DNA from: Natronosalvus sp042663485
GTDB lineage: Archaea > Halobacteriota > Halobacteria > Halobacteriales > Natrialbaceae
Direction: 5' to 3' (one strand)
DNA length: 64,000 nt
Assembly: GCA_042663485.1 (NCBI GenBank)
Contig: JBHTAF010000006.1
Below are positions 9,833 to 17,423 of this stretch, one piece after another; the stretch's first letter is position 1; the number at the start of each line of letters is the position of its first letter. The position numbers and the translations under genes are program-made. Under the pieces are notes generated by a model. It was not told the DNA's origin, did no database searches, and saw nothing but the letters and a program-made list of their open reading frames with translations.

Positions 9833-10387
9833 ATGAGTACAGATCAGCCACTCCAGAGCGAATCGCATCGAGACGACCAATCCCAGACGAGTGATCGAGA
9901 TCGCAGCTACCCAGGTGACGTTGCCCGTATCAATGGACACGAACTCGTCGCTATTGACGAGTGGCTTCCCGGCGCCGAACCTTCTCCATATGAGATCGAC
10001 CTCACAGAGGGGTCCGAATACCGCACACGCTACTGGCGGTGCAGAAAATGCGGGCAAGAACGCAACCGTCGAGACGAATTCACTCGCCCCTGTGCGGACC
10101 CACAGCCACCGACTCCACTCGAGGCAGGTGGCTACTCGATCGACGAACCGCGAACCCGTCGCGCATTGAGCGAGGAGATGGACGTTCGTTTCGCCAGCGT
10201 GGGCGCAACCTACGAGGTCGTCAGCGAGAGCGGGAACACCTATACAGTCGACGTCGAGTCGGAGACGTGTACTTGTCCGGACCGTGAACAGCGCCAGCCC
10301 GTCGATGGCTGTAAGCATCTCCGCCGTGTCGACCTCGAGATTCGGACTGGGATCTCCCCAGCTCCGGATGGGACGTTCAATCGATGA
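9833..10387 (+). CDS. SWIM-type zinc finger protein
   Basis: This 184-aa protein carries a SWIM zinc finger, a CxCx(n)CxH metal site for DNA or protein contacts: C146, C148, C160 and H162 in TCTCPDREQ and GCKHLRR, after a Thr/Val-rich strand (GNTYTVDVESE). An earlier set, C70, C73 and C87, may bind a second zinc. The N-terminal 60 residues are polar and probably flexible. A T-run/GGGTG hairpin lies 51 bp upstream. SWIM proteins of this size are frequent on haloarchaeal plasmids and their exact partners are unknown. Confidence 0.8.
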   Translation: MSTDQPLQSESHRDDQSQTSDRDRSYPGDVARINGHELVAIDEWLPGAEPSPYEIDLTEGSEYRTRYWRCRKCGQERNRRDEFTRPCADPQPPTPLEAGGYSIDEPRTRRALSEEMDVRFASVGATYEVVSESGNTYTVDVESETCTCPDREQRQPVDGCKHLRRVDLEIRTGISPAPDGTFNR

Positions 10388-10420
10388 CTGTGAGGTGACC
10401 TGGTCGTTCGCTCGAGACAG

Positions 10421-10449
10421 TTTATCGCCCCCGGAAAGGGTGCGGGGGC
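10421..10449 (+). promoter_or_regulatory. T-run plus GGGTG hairpin leader element 2
   Basis: TTTATC (10421-10426) precedes stem GCCCCC (10427-10432), loop GGAAAGGGTGC and stem GGGGGC (10444-10449). The first ATG after it, at 10476, is 55 bp from the T-run, the usual spacing of this element, and it opens a 25-codon ORF. Confidence 0.6.
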
Positions 10450-10475
10450 TCGACTGAAGTCGCCCGCTGACATCC

Positions 10476-10553
10476 ATGCGAGCAAGCAACGTAGCACCAG
10501 CATCGCCAGACGCTGCGACGACCCGGTTCCTCAAGCGAGGGATCGCCAGATGA
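10476..10553 (+). CDS. 25-aa mini-ORF heading a coupled operon
   Basis: This very short ORF (MRASNVAPASPDAATTRFL and six further residues) sits at the expected distance behind a leader hairpin. Its stop TGA overlaps the next ATG (ATGA at 10550). It may be a translated leader peptide that couples ribosomes into the zinc-finger gene, or a genuine micro-protein. Support comes only from position and overlap; no family is recognised. Confidence 0.4.
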   Translation: MRASNVAPASPDAATTRFLKRGIAR

Positions 10554-10705
10554 CCAGGTGTACCGAGTGTCGAGTACCAACCTGTACGAGACGCACCCGT
10601 GATCAGGCCGGATACGCCGGCTGGTTCTGTTCGGACAGCTGTGAAGTCCGGTACGAGCATCTGCGGGCAGACGCTCGAGACGCAGTTCGGGAGGACGCGT
10701 ACTGA
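10550..10705 (+). CDS. 51-aa small zinc finger protein
   Basis: This 51-aa ORF encodes Cys at positions 4, 7, 12, 27 and 31: TRCTECRVPTC, then WFCSDSCEVRYEHLRADAR. The paired Cys knuckles and the GWFCSDSC context are typical of small haloarchaeal treble-clef or CPxCG-related zinc fingers, which are usually regulators or adaptors. The ATG overlaps the upstream mini-ORF stop (ATGA) and its stop overlaps the next ATG (TGATG), so three tiny genes are translationally coupled. The cysteine pattern makes it very unlikely to be a random ORF. The function is unknown. Confidence 0.7.
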   Translation: MTRCTECRVPTCTRRTRDQAGYAGWFCSDSCEVRYEHLRADARDAVREDAY

Positions 10706-10905
10706 TGCTCGAGCAAATCGACCACCGTGGCAAACGCTTCACGATCGAAGACGACGACGTTGACGACGAACGAGTAATCGAACGCCGTTGGCGGGCAGCT
10801 GCCCTCGAACGACAGGCCCAGCGAGAACGCCGCGAACTCGAGCGGGCGAAAGCGGTCGCTGGGCCTGCCGAGGCGAATCCCGACGTCGAAGTACTCGACC
10901 GATGA
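10705..10905 (+). CDS. 66-aa charged helical protein
   Basis: This 66-aa protein is dominated by a charged helix (ERRWRAAALERQAQRE and following residues) and ends in VEVLDR. It starts on a TGATG overlap with the zinc-finger gene, so the two products probably work together. No family is recognised. It is the last gene before repeat copy B, which starts 23 bp downstream of its stop. Confidence 0.6.
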   Translation: MLEQIDHRGKRFTIEDDDVDDERVIERRWRAAALERQAQRERRELERAKAVAGPAEANPDVEVLDR

Positions 10906-10927
10906 CGTCCTCAAATCACCTCCATGA

Positions 10928-11012
10928 TACCCTATGCAACTCTGTATCGGTTAAATCAGAATTCACATCTCAATAACTAGCCAAAGGAGGAGAGGGTACG
11001 TAGGGTGAACCA
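10928..11012 (+). repeat. dispersed repeat, copy B
   Basis: This is the second copy of the ~85-bp repeat at 8259-8345, in the same orientation. The 5' 40 bp are best conserved. The inverted arms are degenerate here (ATTCACATCTC versus GTAGGGTGAA). Copies A and B bracket the 9.0-10.9 kb small-gene cluster. Confidence 0.7.
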
Positions 11013-11049
11013 CACGAATCTACGGCTTCTCTTGCGCATTGATTTAGCT

Positions 11050-11775
11050 TCAATCCCGCTCACGGCGGTGGCGCCGACAGAATTGACACTCATCGTCAAG
11101 GACTACATTTGAACTACGCCGTGTAATCCGATCACTTTCATGAGCGATCTTAATTGGATGGCGAGAAGGAACGACGGAGCCGTGAATGGCATGACATTCT
11201 GGGTTAGTATGATAGACTTGTGCACCCGTTGAGTACACGTAGTATTTCAATTCATTGACTCTATTTATATTTGGTGTTGACTCTACGATTTCACGAGCTA
11301 TCATCATCAAATCCTCTAAATTAGTGATTGATATTTCATCAAGATTGGTGCCCTCGACATCGGCTTCCACTGTGACTGGTTCGTCAAACAATTCGGTAGC
11401 GGCGCTGTCCTTGGTCTCAGTATTCTCATCTGTAGTTGTAACGGCATCGTCTTCGCCGGTATCAAGGTGATTGATGCCCCCTATCGAGTTTTCTCGACGT
11501 TTGTGAGCCACACGCCTCGCCTCGTGCAAGTGTTGTTCTGCCGAAGATAGATGATCGACCGTCGGTTTGTGATCCTCAATTGTAGAAATTTGATTAATGG
11601 CTTGGAGCGTCGCGATTACTCTCCTGAGTTCCGTCTCTACGTAGGCCAATTCTAATAGTGCCTGGTTTGCAATGTCGTCGGTAGCCCCCATATTAGAGCC
11701 GTGAATTGGATTATTGTTCCAATTGTTGACTCCTCCATCTTCCTTAGCGTCATCGTCTCTGTTATCGTTTGACAT
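11050..11775 (-). CDS. hypothetical protein with C-terminal Cys/His zinc-binding motif
   Basis: This 241-aa protein starts MSNDNRDDDAKEDGG; an upstream TTG/ATG extension is possible but less likely. The first half is helical (LELAYVETELRRVIATLQ). After an acidic linker the C terminus reads YVYSTGAQVYHTNPECHAI, then ECQFCRRHRRE. This H-x3-C-x2-H...C-x2-C pattern resembles the small zinc domain at the start of Ada-type proteins. No catalytic motif is visible. It is monocistronic on the minus strand, next to a decayed gene. The function is unknown. Confidence 0.6.
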   Translation of the reverse strand: MSNDNRDDDAKEDGGVNNWNNNPIHGSNMGATDDIANQALLELAYVETELRRVIATLQAINQISTIEDHKPTVDHLSSAEQHLHEARRVAHKRRENSIGGINHLDTGEDDAVTTTDENTETKDSAATELFDEPVTVEADVEGTNLDEISITNLEDLMMIAREIVESTPNINRVNELKYYVYSTGAQVYHTNPECHAIHGSVVPSRHPIKIAHESDRITRRSSNVVLDDECQFCRRHRRERD

Positions 11776-12000
11776 GGACCTTTCCAGGGGGTAGACCATG
11801 AACACTGTGAAAGAATTTGTCCTCAATTTCGGAGAGCACGGAACCAGTGACCCGACATAACAGCGTATTTACGCCAATTAATTCATGAATGTCTTGATAG
11901 ACTCTCACTTTCTTTAGATAGTTCTCTCGGTAGTACCGGGTGATTGCAGGCCCCCTGCTCCTATCGATCGTCCGATCTCGGAGTTTTTCAGATTTTGACT

Positions 12001-12281
12001 TCAAGCAACGAGTCGGGCAGCCTCGCGCATACTCGTCAAATTCTGTTCTGCGATAGCCTGAATCAATCCGAGACGAAGCGGTGTGAGGTTCGCAACGAGA
12101 TTATCATAGGTTCCAAACTGGAGGATCACTCATTACCTTCTTTTGTAACTCCATCTTCTGTATCCGCGACGAACTGCAGCATGTACTTACGAAGCTGTTC
12201 TCGATTGCCGACCGTACTGTGTAGCGTGGTTATGATATGGGATGCTGATTGTGTCTCAGTAGGGTCGAATTGGACCGCCAT
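12001..12281 (-). pseudogene. frameshifted, truncated HVO_A0114-type putative DNA-binding protein
   Basis: The first fragment (12281 to 12126) reads HIITTLHSTVGNREQLRKY and MLQFVADTEDG. After a frame change the sequence continues (about 12108 to 12001) as YDNLVANLTPLRLGLIQAI and AEQNLTSMREAARLV. Together these are the N-terminal part and first HTH helices of the haloarchaeal HVO_A0114 family, a putative DNA-binding antitoxin-like protein usually paired with a TumE-like toxin. The recognition helix and C terminus are missing and the frame is broken, so this is a relic. No toxin partner is recognisable upstream. Confidence 0.6.
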
Positions 12282-12967
12282 CGACTGTGTCCCAGTACTC
12301 ATTTGTACTGGCCCAGAATTCGGCGAGCAATGTCCTATTCCAGGGGATGAGCGTTATATCCTCCACCTCATCGACGATCTACTCGAGTAGCCCGATCCCC
12401 GGTGAGTGCGTACACTGGACGCTCTGGGCCTATGATTCGATATCAGCCCACAAGCGATAGTCGTCATCATTTCGAAAGCCCTCGGCCGCTCGGCATCCCG
12501 CGACCCACGCTGCGCGCCTCGTGCCTGTGGTACTTACGGGGTCGGGGGACGACCGAGACGGCCTCGCCCTTTCTGAGTCCACCAGGGCGGTGGTTGGTTC
12601 GCCGAGCGATGAAGCCGATTGACCAGTGTACGTACCGGCCCGCCCCGCTCGCCGCTGCCGCCCTCCGCGTCGCTCGCGACCGACCATTCCGGGCTGCCTG
12701 CCTGCAGTAGCGGGCGGGCTGCCGGGCTAAAATGAATCTGGTCTCGACGCCAGCATTAAGCGCGTTTTCGGTTGCGCCCCTCGCGGGCTTTCGCGTTCCA
12801 GCGCTTTGGGCCGTTCCGCGCGGCGAGCCACACTGCGACTCGCCGTGCTCACGACCGTCGCCCTGGACACGGACCCGCAGTCCGGGCCGGACGCGAGAAA
12901 CGGCTTAAAGCTGGCCGCTCGCTCCGGGCGGGTCGGCGCGCGGTGCTGGTTGGGTGACCTTCCTTTG
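12282..12967 (+). other. G+C-rich gene-free stretch
   Basis: No supported gene is present. From about 12480 the sequence becomes strongly G+C rich, with long open frames on both strands that have no recognisable protein character. These frames are a by-product of high G+C content. The region leads into the inverted repeats upstream of the OB-fold gene. Confidence 0.5.
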
Positions 12968-13019
12968 GCGCTCTCGCTCGCGCCCCAGGGGGCGCTCACG
13001 AAGGCGCGAGCGAGAGCGC
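12968..13019 (+). repeat. perfect 17-bp inverted repeat
   Basis: GCGCTCTCGCTCGCGCC (12968-12984) is exactly complementary to GGCGCGAGCGAGAGCGC (13003-13019), with an 18-bp spacer that itself holds GGGGGCGCTC. The structure would be very stable as DNA cruciform or RNA hairpin. It lies about 100 bp before the OB-fold gene. Confidence 0.85.
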
Positions 13020-13053
13020 GTAGATGGTTCTGTCGGGCGTTGTCGTCGGAGAA

Positions 13054-13094
13054 CCGCGATGTTGCAGCATCGCGGTGTCGGGCGCGTGAGCGCC
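13054..13094 (+). promoter_or_regulatory. two tandem hairpins before the OB-fold gene
   Basis: CCGCGATG (13054-13061), loop TTGCAG and CATCGCGG (13068-13075) form a perfect 8-bp stem. It is followed by GGCGC-GTGA-GCGCC (13081-13094). Both lie within 65 bp of the start at 13116 and could form in its leader RNA or act as operator sites. Confidence 0.55.
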
Positions 13095-13115
13095 TTCAGG
13101 AGCTAGTGAACTCCA

Positions 13116-14012
13116 ATGTCAAGTAAGAACGTTACCAGTCAAGTAGTTTCGGTCGATGAACAGGCTTTCAAAAAGGCGGACGAAGCGGCGGTCGATGAAG
13201 AGGGCTTCGAGGTCGTCGATGAGACCCCGGAGTTCCAGGCGACGGTGCAGATGGAGGTGCAGGCAAAGGTCGATGCAAATCACCCGGACGGGATGGTCGA
13301 CACCAGTGAAGAGCGGATCTACGGTGCGACCCTCGAACAGGAAGAGCGCATTCGGGCGCGGGAGGCTGAACTGGAGCGCATCAGTGCCAAGGCAGAGATG
13401 GGGACGCAAGAAGGTCGGGAAAAGCGGACGCGAGATATCGCAGCGAAACGGAGCGCTGAGCGGCGTGCAGAGTTCCAGAAGCGGGCGGCAAGCGTGGACC
13501 CGTGGGCAGACCCGGAGAGAAACGATCCTCGTGCAGAACTCAGGCAGGAGCAGTTGGCGGCGGTGAACAAGGAATCGATGCGGCTGGCGGAGAAGCTGGA
13601 TGGCTGGTCGCGAGCAGCGATCAGTCGGCGGCTGGGTGAAGCCGTAGTCAGTGGGAAAGACCTGACGAGTGCAGTCGTCGGGGTGTTCAAGGAGTTGCAG
13701 ACGGCGCCGGGACAGGTAGTTCCCATCGGGATGCTCGAGGACGTCAATCGCAAAGAGGTGAGCATCGAAGGTACTGTGACGCAGTTGTGGGAACCTTCCA
13801 GTCCGAGCATCGCTCAAGTGGGGCTCATCGAGGACGAGAGCGGTCGTACAAAACTGACGAGCTGGAAGGCATCGGATGCTCCGTGGATCGAAGAGGGCGA
13901 GCGCGTGCGGATTCACGGGGCGGCGAAGAACTGGTATAACGGGCGCGTCTCGGTAGCCGACACTGGCTGGTCGACCCTGCACTTCCCAGAACGCGGTCGG
14001 TGGTGGGAATAG
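13116..14012 (+). CDS. OB-fold (RPA-like) single-stranded nucleic acid binding protein
   Basis: This 298-aa protein has a long charged helical N-terminal half (EQEERIRAREAELERIS and following residues) and a C-terminal OB fold at about residues 213-290: VSIEGTVTQLW, GLIEDESGRTKLTSW, GERVRIHGAAKNWYNGR. These strands match the haloarchaeal RPA-like DNA-binding family, which coats single-stranded DNA in replication or repair. Several such genes are often found on haloarchaeal plasmids. The gene has an unusually structured 5' leader with three stacked inverted repeats. It probably serves element replication. Confidence 0.75.
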   Translation: MSSKNVTSQVVSVDEQAFKKADEAAVDEEGFEVVDETPEFQATVQMEVQAKVDANHPDGMVDTSEERIYGATLEQEERIRAREAELERISAKAEMGTQEGREKRTRDIAAKRSAERRAEFQKRAASVDPWADPERNDPRAELRQEQLAAVNKESMRLAEKLDGWSRAAISRRLGEAVVSGKDLTSAVVGVFKELQTAPGQVVPIGMLEDVNRKEVSIEGTVTQLWEPSSPSIAQVGLIEDESGRTKLTSWKASDAPWIEEGERVRIHGAAKNWYNGRVSVADTGWSTLHFPERGRWWE

Positions 14013-14227
14013 GCAGTCGTCGCACCCTTCTTTTTTGCTACGTGCCGGACCGACCCAAGCCCCTCCTCCCCACCCTCCGCTCCGTGCTCGCTTCGCTGCG
14101 CGCGCAGCCACAACCTCAAGAATCGCAAGTGTACATTAGCGGTGGCGAGCACGAGCCGAGTATGCTAGTCTCTCGCTCGAAGTCTTTTTGCCGTATAGAT
14201 GGCATCTTTTCTCTACTTAGAACAGCA

Positions 14228-15256
14228 ATGGTGAATGAACACTACGTGCAGCAGTCCTATCTGCGGTTATTTGCCCCAGAGAATGAGGGTGTGGTTTCCA
14301 GGTATTCATTGGTGGAGAAACACGGCGGGGGCGGCTACTTCGACCCGATAGAACGGTACTCGATCGAGAACGCAGCTTCCACGGAAGGCTACGCTGACGA
14401 GCTGCTGGAAGGTGGAGTGACGAGTAAGGCTGAGAAGGCGATCATCAACACGTTCCGGAAAGTGGATGACAACCAAAGTTTGTCGAAGGAAGATATCGCC
14501 AACCTCTCCCAATTCGTCTCATTCCAGCGGGATCGATCCCCGGCGTCGAAAATGCACCACAGAATGTTGGAGGAACTATTCAGGGCGGTGAACTACGAGG
14601 TGGAGGACTACTGGGAAGGCGTCATGCATATGGATGGGAACGAGCGTTATACCGGATTCCAGCACCTAGGTTGGAAGGTTGTTGAGAATCAGACCCAGCT
14701 ACCGTTCTTCACCTCCGACGTACCAGTCTTTGTTTATCAGAACGAGTTCCCGGAAGACGAGGGGGAAGGTTTCCAATTTGATGGTAAGCAGATTTTCTGC
14801 CCGATTACCCCGGACAAGCTGTTGGTATTGTTGGACCCGAGTATGTTCAAAGTGGACCCCCAGTACCCGGAGACAGAGATCGACACGGTTGGGGTGAAGG
14901 ACCGCCGGGAAGTCTGGAAATACAACCTGCTCCAAGGAATAGGCGCCTTCCAAGAGATCTTCGGTCCAGTCGGTGCGGGCAAAAAGCTACAGCAGATGAT
15001 TGAGGTCATGTGTCGACATTTCCCCGACGAGGACTACATTCGGGGCCACAGGTGGAGCACGAAGCGTATCCAACAGGCGCAGAGGCAGGGTATTCAGAAG
15101 TCACACCAGCGTCCACATCAAAATACGATACCACCAGAAGACAAGCGGATCATCTTCTCCTGTAAGAAGGCAACTGAGGCACGCTGGCTGTACGACCACA
15201 AAATATCGCTCATCAACGACTTGAGGCTGGAAGAGCCTATCCCAGACTACTGGTAG
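14228..15256 (+). CDS. DUF4238 family protein
   Basis: This 342-aa protein starts at the ATG at 14228, just before the diagnostic EHYVQQSYLRLFAPENEG, the opening motif of DUF4238. Other family features are the central SIENAASTEGYADEL, LSKEDIANLSQFVSFQRDRSP and a later strand region with ITPDKLLVLLDP. The biochemical role of DUF4238 is unknown; it is often found alone in accessory regions. In-frame extension upstream to about 14000 lacks the motif and is unlikely. From here to about 21.7 kb, codon choice differs from the left flank (more CGG, GAG and GTT), which suggests a separate acquisition. Confidence 0.75.
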   Translation: MVNEHYVQQSYLRLFAPENEGVVSRYSLVEKHGGGGYFDPIERYSIENAASTEGYADELLEGGVTSKAEKAIINTFRKVDDNQSLSKEDIANLSQFVSFQRDRSPASKMHHRMLEELFRAVNYEVEDYWEGVMHMDGNERYTGFQHLGWKVVENQTQLPFFTSDVPVFVYQNEFPEDEGEGFQFDGKQIFCPITPDKLLVLLDPSMFKVDPQYPETEIDTVGVKDRREVWKYNLLQGIGAFQEIFGPVGAGKKLQQMIEVMCRHFPDEDYIRGHRWSTKRIQQAQRQGIQKSHQRPHQNTIPPEDKRIIFSCKKATEARWLYDHKISLINDLRLEEPIPDYW

Positions 15257-15314
15257 CAACTGGTTCCCGGGGGCGGCAGAGGGCTTTTGGTCACAGACAG
15301 AGAATATCACGATA

Positions 15315-15617
15315 ATGAACCAGGACGTAGGTGACGCGATCGAAACCCTGGTTTTCGGTCCGTTCATAGCACTGTGTATTGGCGCCCTGTTCTACATGGT
15401 GGCGCAGATCTATCTAATCCTAAAGCCGATGGGAGCGAGTGGTCCTTTCGCAGGTGCCTACAACGCTCTCGGTGCCTCGTTGTCTGCCAGCTACAGTCTT
15501 ATTCAGTTAGCGTCAAGCATCGAGACCTGGGTTGCCGTCGTAGTTATCCTGTGGGCAGTCTACAGTTTCTTCTCTAGTCTCGGTGGGGCCGGAAATCGTG
15601 GTTTTAGCCGACGATAG
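15315..15617 (+). CDS. small membrane protein
   Basis: This 100-aa protein has two or three hydrophobic helices (VFGPFIALCIGALFYMVA, a weaker central segment, WVAVVVILWAVYSFF) and ends in a short basic tail GNRGFSRR. No family is recognised. It follows the DUF4238 gene by 58 bp on the same strand. The topology suggests an integral membrane protein. Confidence 0.6.
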   Translation: MNQDVGDAIETLVFGPFIALCIGALFYMVAQIYLILKPMGASGPFAGAYNALGASLSASYSLIQLASSIETWVAVVVILWAVYSFFSSLGGAGNRGFSRR

Positions 15618-15632
15618 AAAATCCCAGGAGTG

Positions 15633-16235
15633 CTATTCAAGGCGATCTCGGTACACGTAGACTCCGATTCCTGTTCCAAGGGTGAAGATGGCTACTGATA
15701 GGGGGTAGATAGAATCAGCCTCAAGGGTTGCCAGTAGCTGGAAAGAGAAACCGCAGAGGAGAATCAGAAGTCCATAGAGACGAAGCTGAGCGGTTTGGGG
15801 CCGTTCTCTTGCGGAGATTGCATCGAAGACCTCCTCGACGTCGTAGAAGTCAGTTTCTTCCCAGCCCCCGTCCTCTTGATATCGGGCTTCGACGTACCGT
15901 TTCCCCCAGCTGAACTCTTCATGTTCGTATGTTTCCACCGACTGGTTTCCGCTGAGGGAATTGACCTGGATTTCGGCGTATTCTTGGCCGTCATTGTTCG
16001 CGCCAAACTCGGCTACCGGGTTGATGTCGGATAGGATTCCCTGTAGTGCTTCAAATCCGGTGTCGCCTTCTTGCGTTCCTATCAGTATCATCCGTTCGCG
16101 GGCCTCTCTTAATGCGCCAGGAGAGAGTTTAGAGAACAGTGTTCGTGCGTCAGGTATGGCAATTAGACCGGCTCCAAGGATGTCAAAGCCAAGCCCGATT
16201 GCAGTGACGATGGGTTGAGGCATAAGAAAGTCCAC
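15633..16235 (-). CDS. membrane protein with soluble central domain
   Basis: This 200-aa protein has an N-terminal hydrophobic helix (PIVTAIGLGFDILGAGLIAI), a polar central domain of about 110 residues, and two C-terminal transmembrane helices (LRLYGLLILLCGFSFQLLAT and PLSVAIFTLGTGIGVYVY). A start at the internal ATG four codons downstream (MPQPIV) is equally possible. No family is recognised. It is convergent with the small membrane gene before it. Confidence 0.6.
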   Translation of the reverse strand: MDFLMPQPIVTAIGLGFDILGAGLIAIPDARTLFSKLSPGALREARERMILIGTQEGDTGFEALQGILSDINPVAEFGANNDGQEYAEIQVNSLSGNQSVETYEHEEFSWGKRYVEARYQEDGGWEETDFYDVEEVFDAISARERPQTAQLRLYGLLILLCGFSFQLLATLEADSIYPLSVAIFTLGTGIGVYVYRDRLE

Positions 16236-16315
16236 GGATTGACCGCCTGATATAGGTATAACATGGCGAGTTCGTCTGTTACCACAGCCCGACTCCTTAT
16301 TTTCTAAATGCGAGC

Positions 16316-16648
16316 TTGCCGAAGACGGTACAAGTCAGGAACGGTGCTCGAAGGTATTATGGGGTACAGTCAATTAGTCAGAAGTATCGGAAGTCACGAA
16401 ATGGTCAGCAGGGTCGCGTGGCAGGGCTGAGGTTCGACTCCTCAGAGGCGTATGCCACACATGGCAGTACCCGAGGACCCGACCCGGTAACCAAGATTCT
16501 GACCATGACAGGAACAAACGCCCTCGCGTCGATTATCGCAGGTACAGTTCTGACGACTTCCGCACCCACGATGGCGGTTATCATCGTGGCGCTGTTCGCA
16601 TTCAGCGTTATCATGATGCGGACGCCTTCTCTCGGGGCAACTGCTTGA
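16316..16648 (+). CDS. possible small membrane protein, start uncertain
   Basis: An open frame from TTG 16316 has a basic N-terminal half and a hydrophobic C-terminal half (NALASIIAGTVLTTSAPT, MAVIIVALFAFSVIMM). A shorter product from ATG 16504 would keep just the hydrophobic part. No family match is recognised. The opposite strand is also open over part of this region. It is listed because of the clear transmembrane pattern, at low confidence. Confidence 0.3.
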   Translation: MPKTVQVRNGARRYYGVQSISQKYRKSRNGQQGRVAGLRFDSSEAYATHGSTRGPDPVTKILTMTGTNALASIIAGTVLTTSAPTMAVIIVALFAFSVIMMRTPSLGATA

Positions 16649-16662
16649 GTCACATCTCCACT

Positions 16663-17322
16663 CTATGTGCCGCCGAGTCCTCGCTTCCGTGCGATCCAGA
16701 AGATAAGTGCTTCCGGCGGATACTGGATTCGGATACGGATCTTGCGGAGGAGTCCGACTTCGGATTCTTCTTTGACTTCCTCCAGAACAGACCTGTATTG
16801 TGAGATTTCGATTTTAGAGATAGCGAATAGCTCAGCTAGGGTTTCGTCGATCCAGCAAACCAAAGTGAAGGGGATGATGGCTCCCAGAGAGACCCCGAGT
16901 GCGACTGCTGTGTAGACAGGAATCATCACAATGGACGGTGCAGATTCGACTGCTTCCAGCAGGATGCTCGGTGATGCTATCATACCTGCGATGAGGAGTA
17001 GTCCCGAGCTCAGGTAGATCGCCCAAAACAGGGTTCTTCCTATTGAACCCACTTGGTCGTGTCCGACCTCGTGGAGGAAGACGTAGTCAACGACATCTTT
17101 TGAGAAATCGTCTTTTGCTTGTTCGTTCATCAACAGGGTTCCAAGGGGAGTGTAGTCCCCCATTCGCTTGCTGTCGTTGCGGAACCAGTATACTGTCCGT
17201 GTGATTCCTCCCGCGGTGTATTCGCTTGTGTTAGTTACTCCGCCACGAATTTTCGCGTAGTAGTGAGTCAACTCAGACTGAATTTGACCGAACACGGCTA
17301 CAGAGAACCCTCTTTCCAGCAT
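16663..17322 (-). CDS. membrane zinc metalloprotease-like protein (HEXXH)
   Basis: This 219-aa protein starts at the ATG at 17322 (a TTG two codons upstream is an alternative). H84-E-V-G-H88 in FLHEVGHDQVG is an HExxH zinc site, followed by two long hydrophobic segments (TLFWAIYLSSGLLLIAGMIA and the MIPVYTAVALGVSL region) and then WIDETLAELFAISK, whose Glu could be the third ligand. This is the layout of M48/FtsX-like integral membrane zincins. The N-terminal domain includes the surface-like segment TPLGTLLMNEQAKDDF. The substrate is unknown. Protease activity is inferred from the motif only. Confidence 0.65.
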   Translation of the reverse strand: MLERGFSVAVFGQIQSELTHYYAKIRGGVTNTSEYTAGGITRTVYWFRNDSKRMGDYTPLGTLLMNEQAKDDFSKDVVDYVFLHEVGHDQVGSIGRTLFWAIYLSSGLLLIAGMIASPSILLEAVESAPSIVMIPVYTAVALGVSLGAIIPFTLVCWIDETLAELFAISKIEISQYRSVLEEVKEESEVGLLRKIRIRIQYPPEALIFWIARKRGLGGT

Positions 17323-17423
17323 ATACAAGAACCTGATATTTAAACAAACTGACGGAGGAATCAGTCATAGCTATTCTTTCCAACGGGTTAATGACAGGCG
17401 GGTACATCATCTACTGCTGAAAA

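Noticed and set aside
11762..12004. 80-codon minus-strand ORF
   Set aside because: It overlaps the likely start of the neighbouring gene and has basic, non-haloarchaeal composition; it continues the decayed HVO_A0114 region.
12402..13126. Long open frames on both strands in G+C-rich DNA
   Set aside because: Arg/Ala/Pro-rich products without domain character; explained by base composition and the inverted repeats.
16425..16455. tRNA T-arm-like sequence TGAGG-TTCGACT-CCTCA
   Set aside because: The T-stem and loop are perfect, but no matching acceptor stem, D-arm or anticodon arm can be found upstream and no integrase is nearby, so it is either chance or a very old attachment-site remnant.
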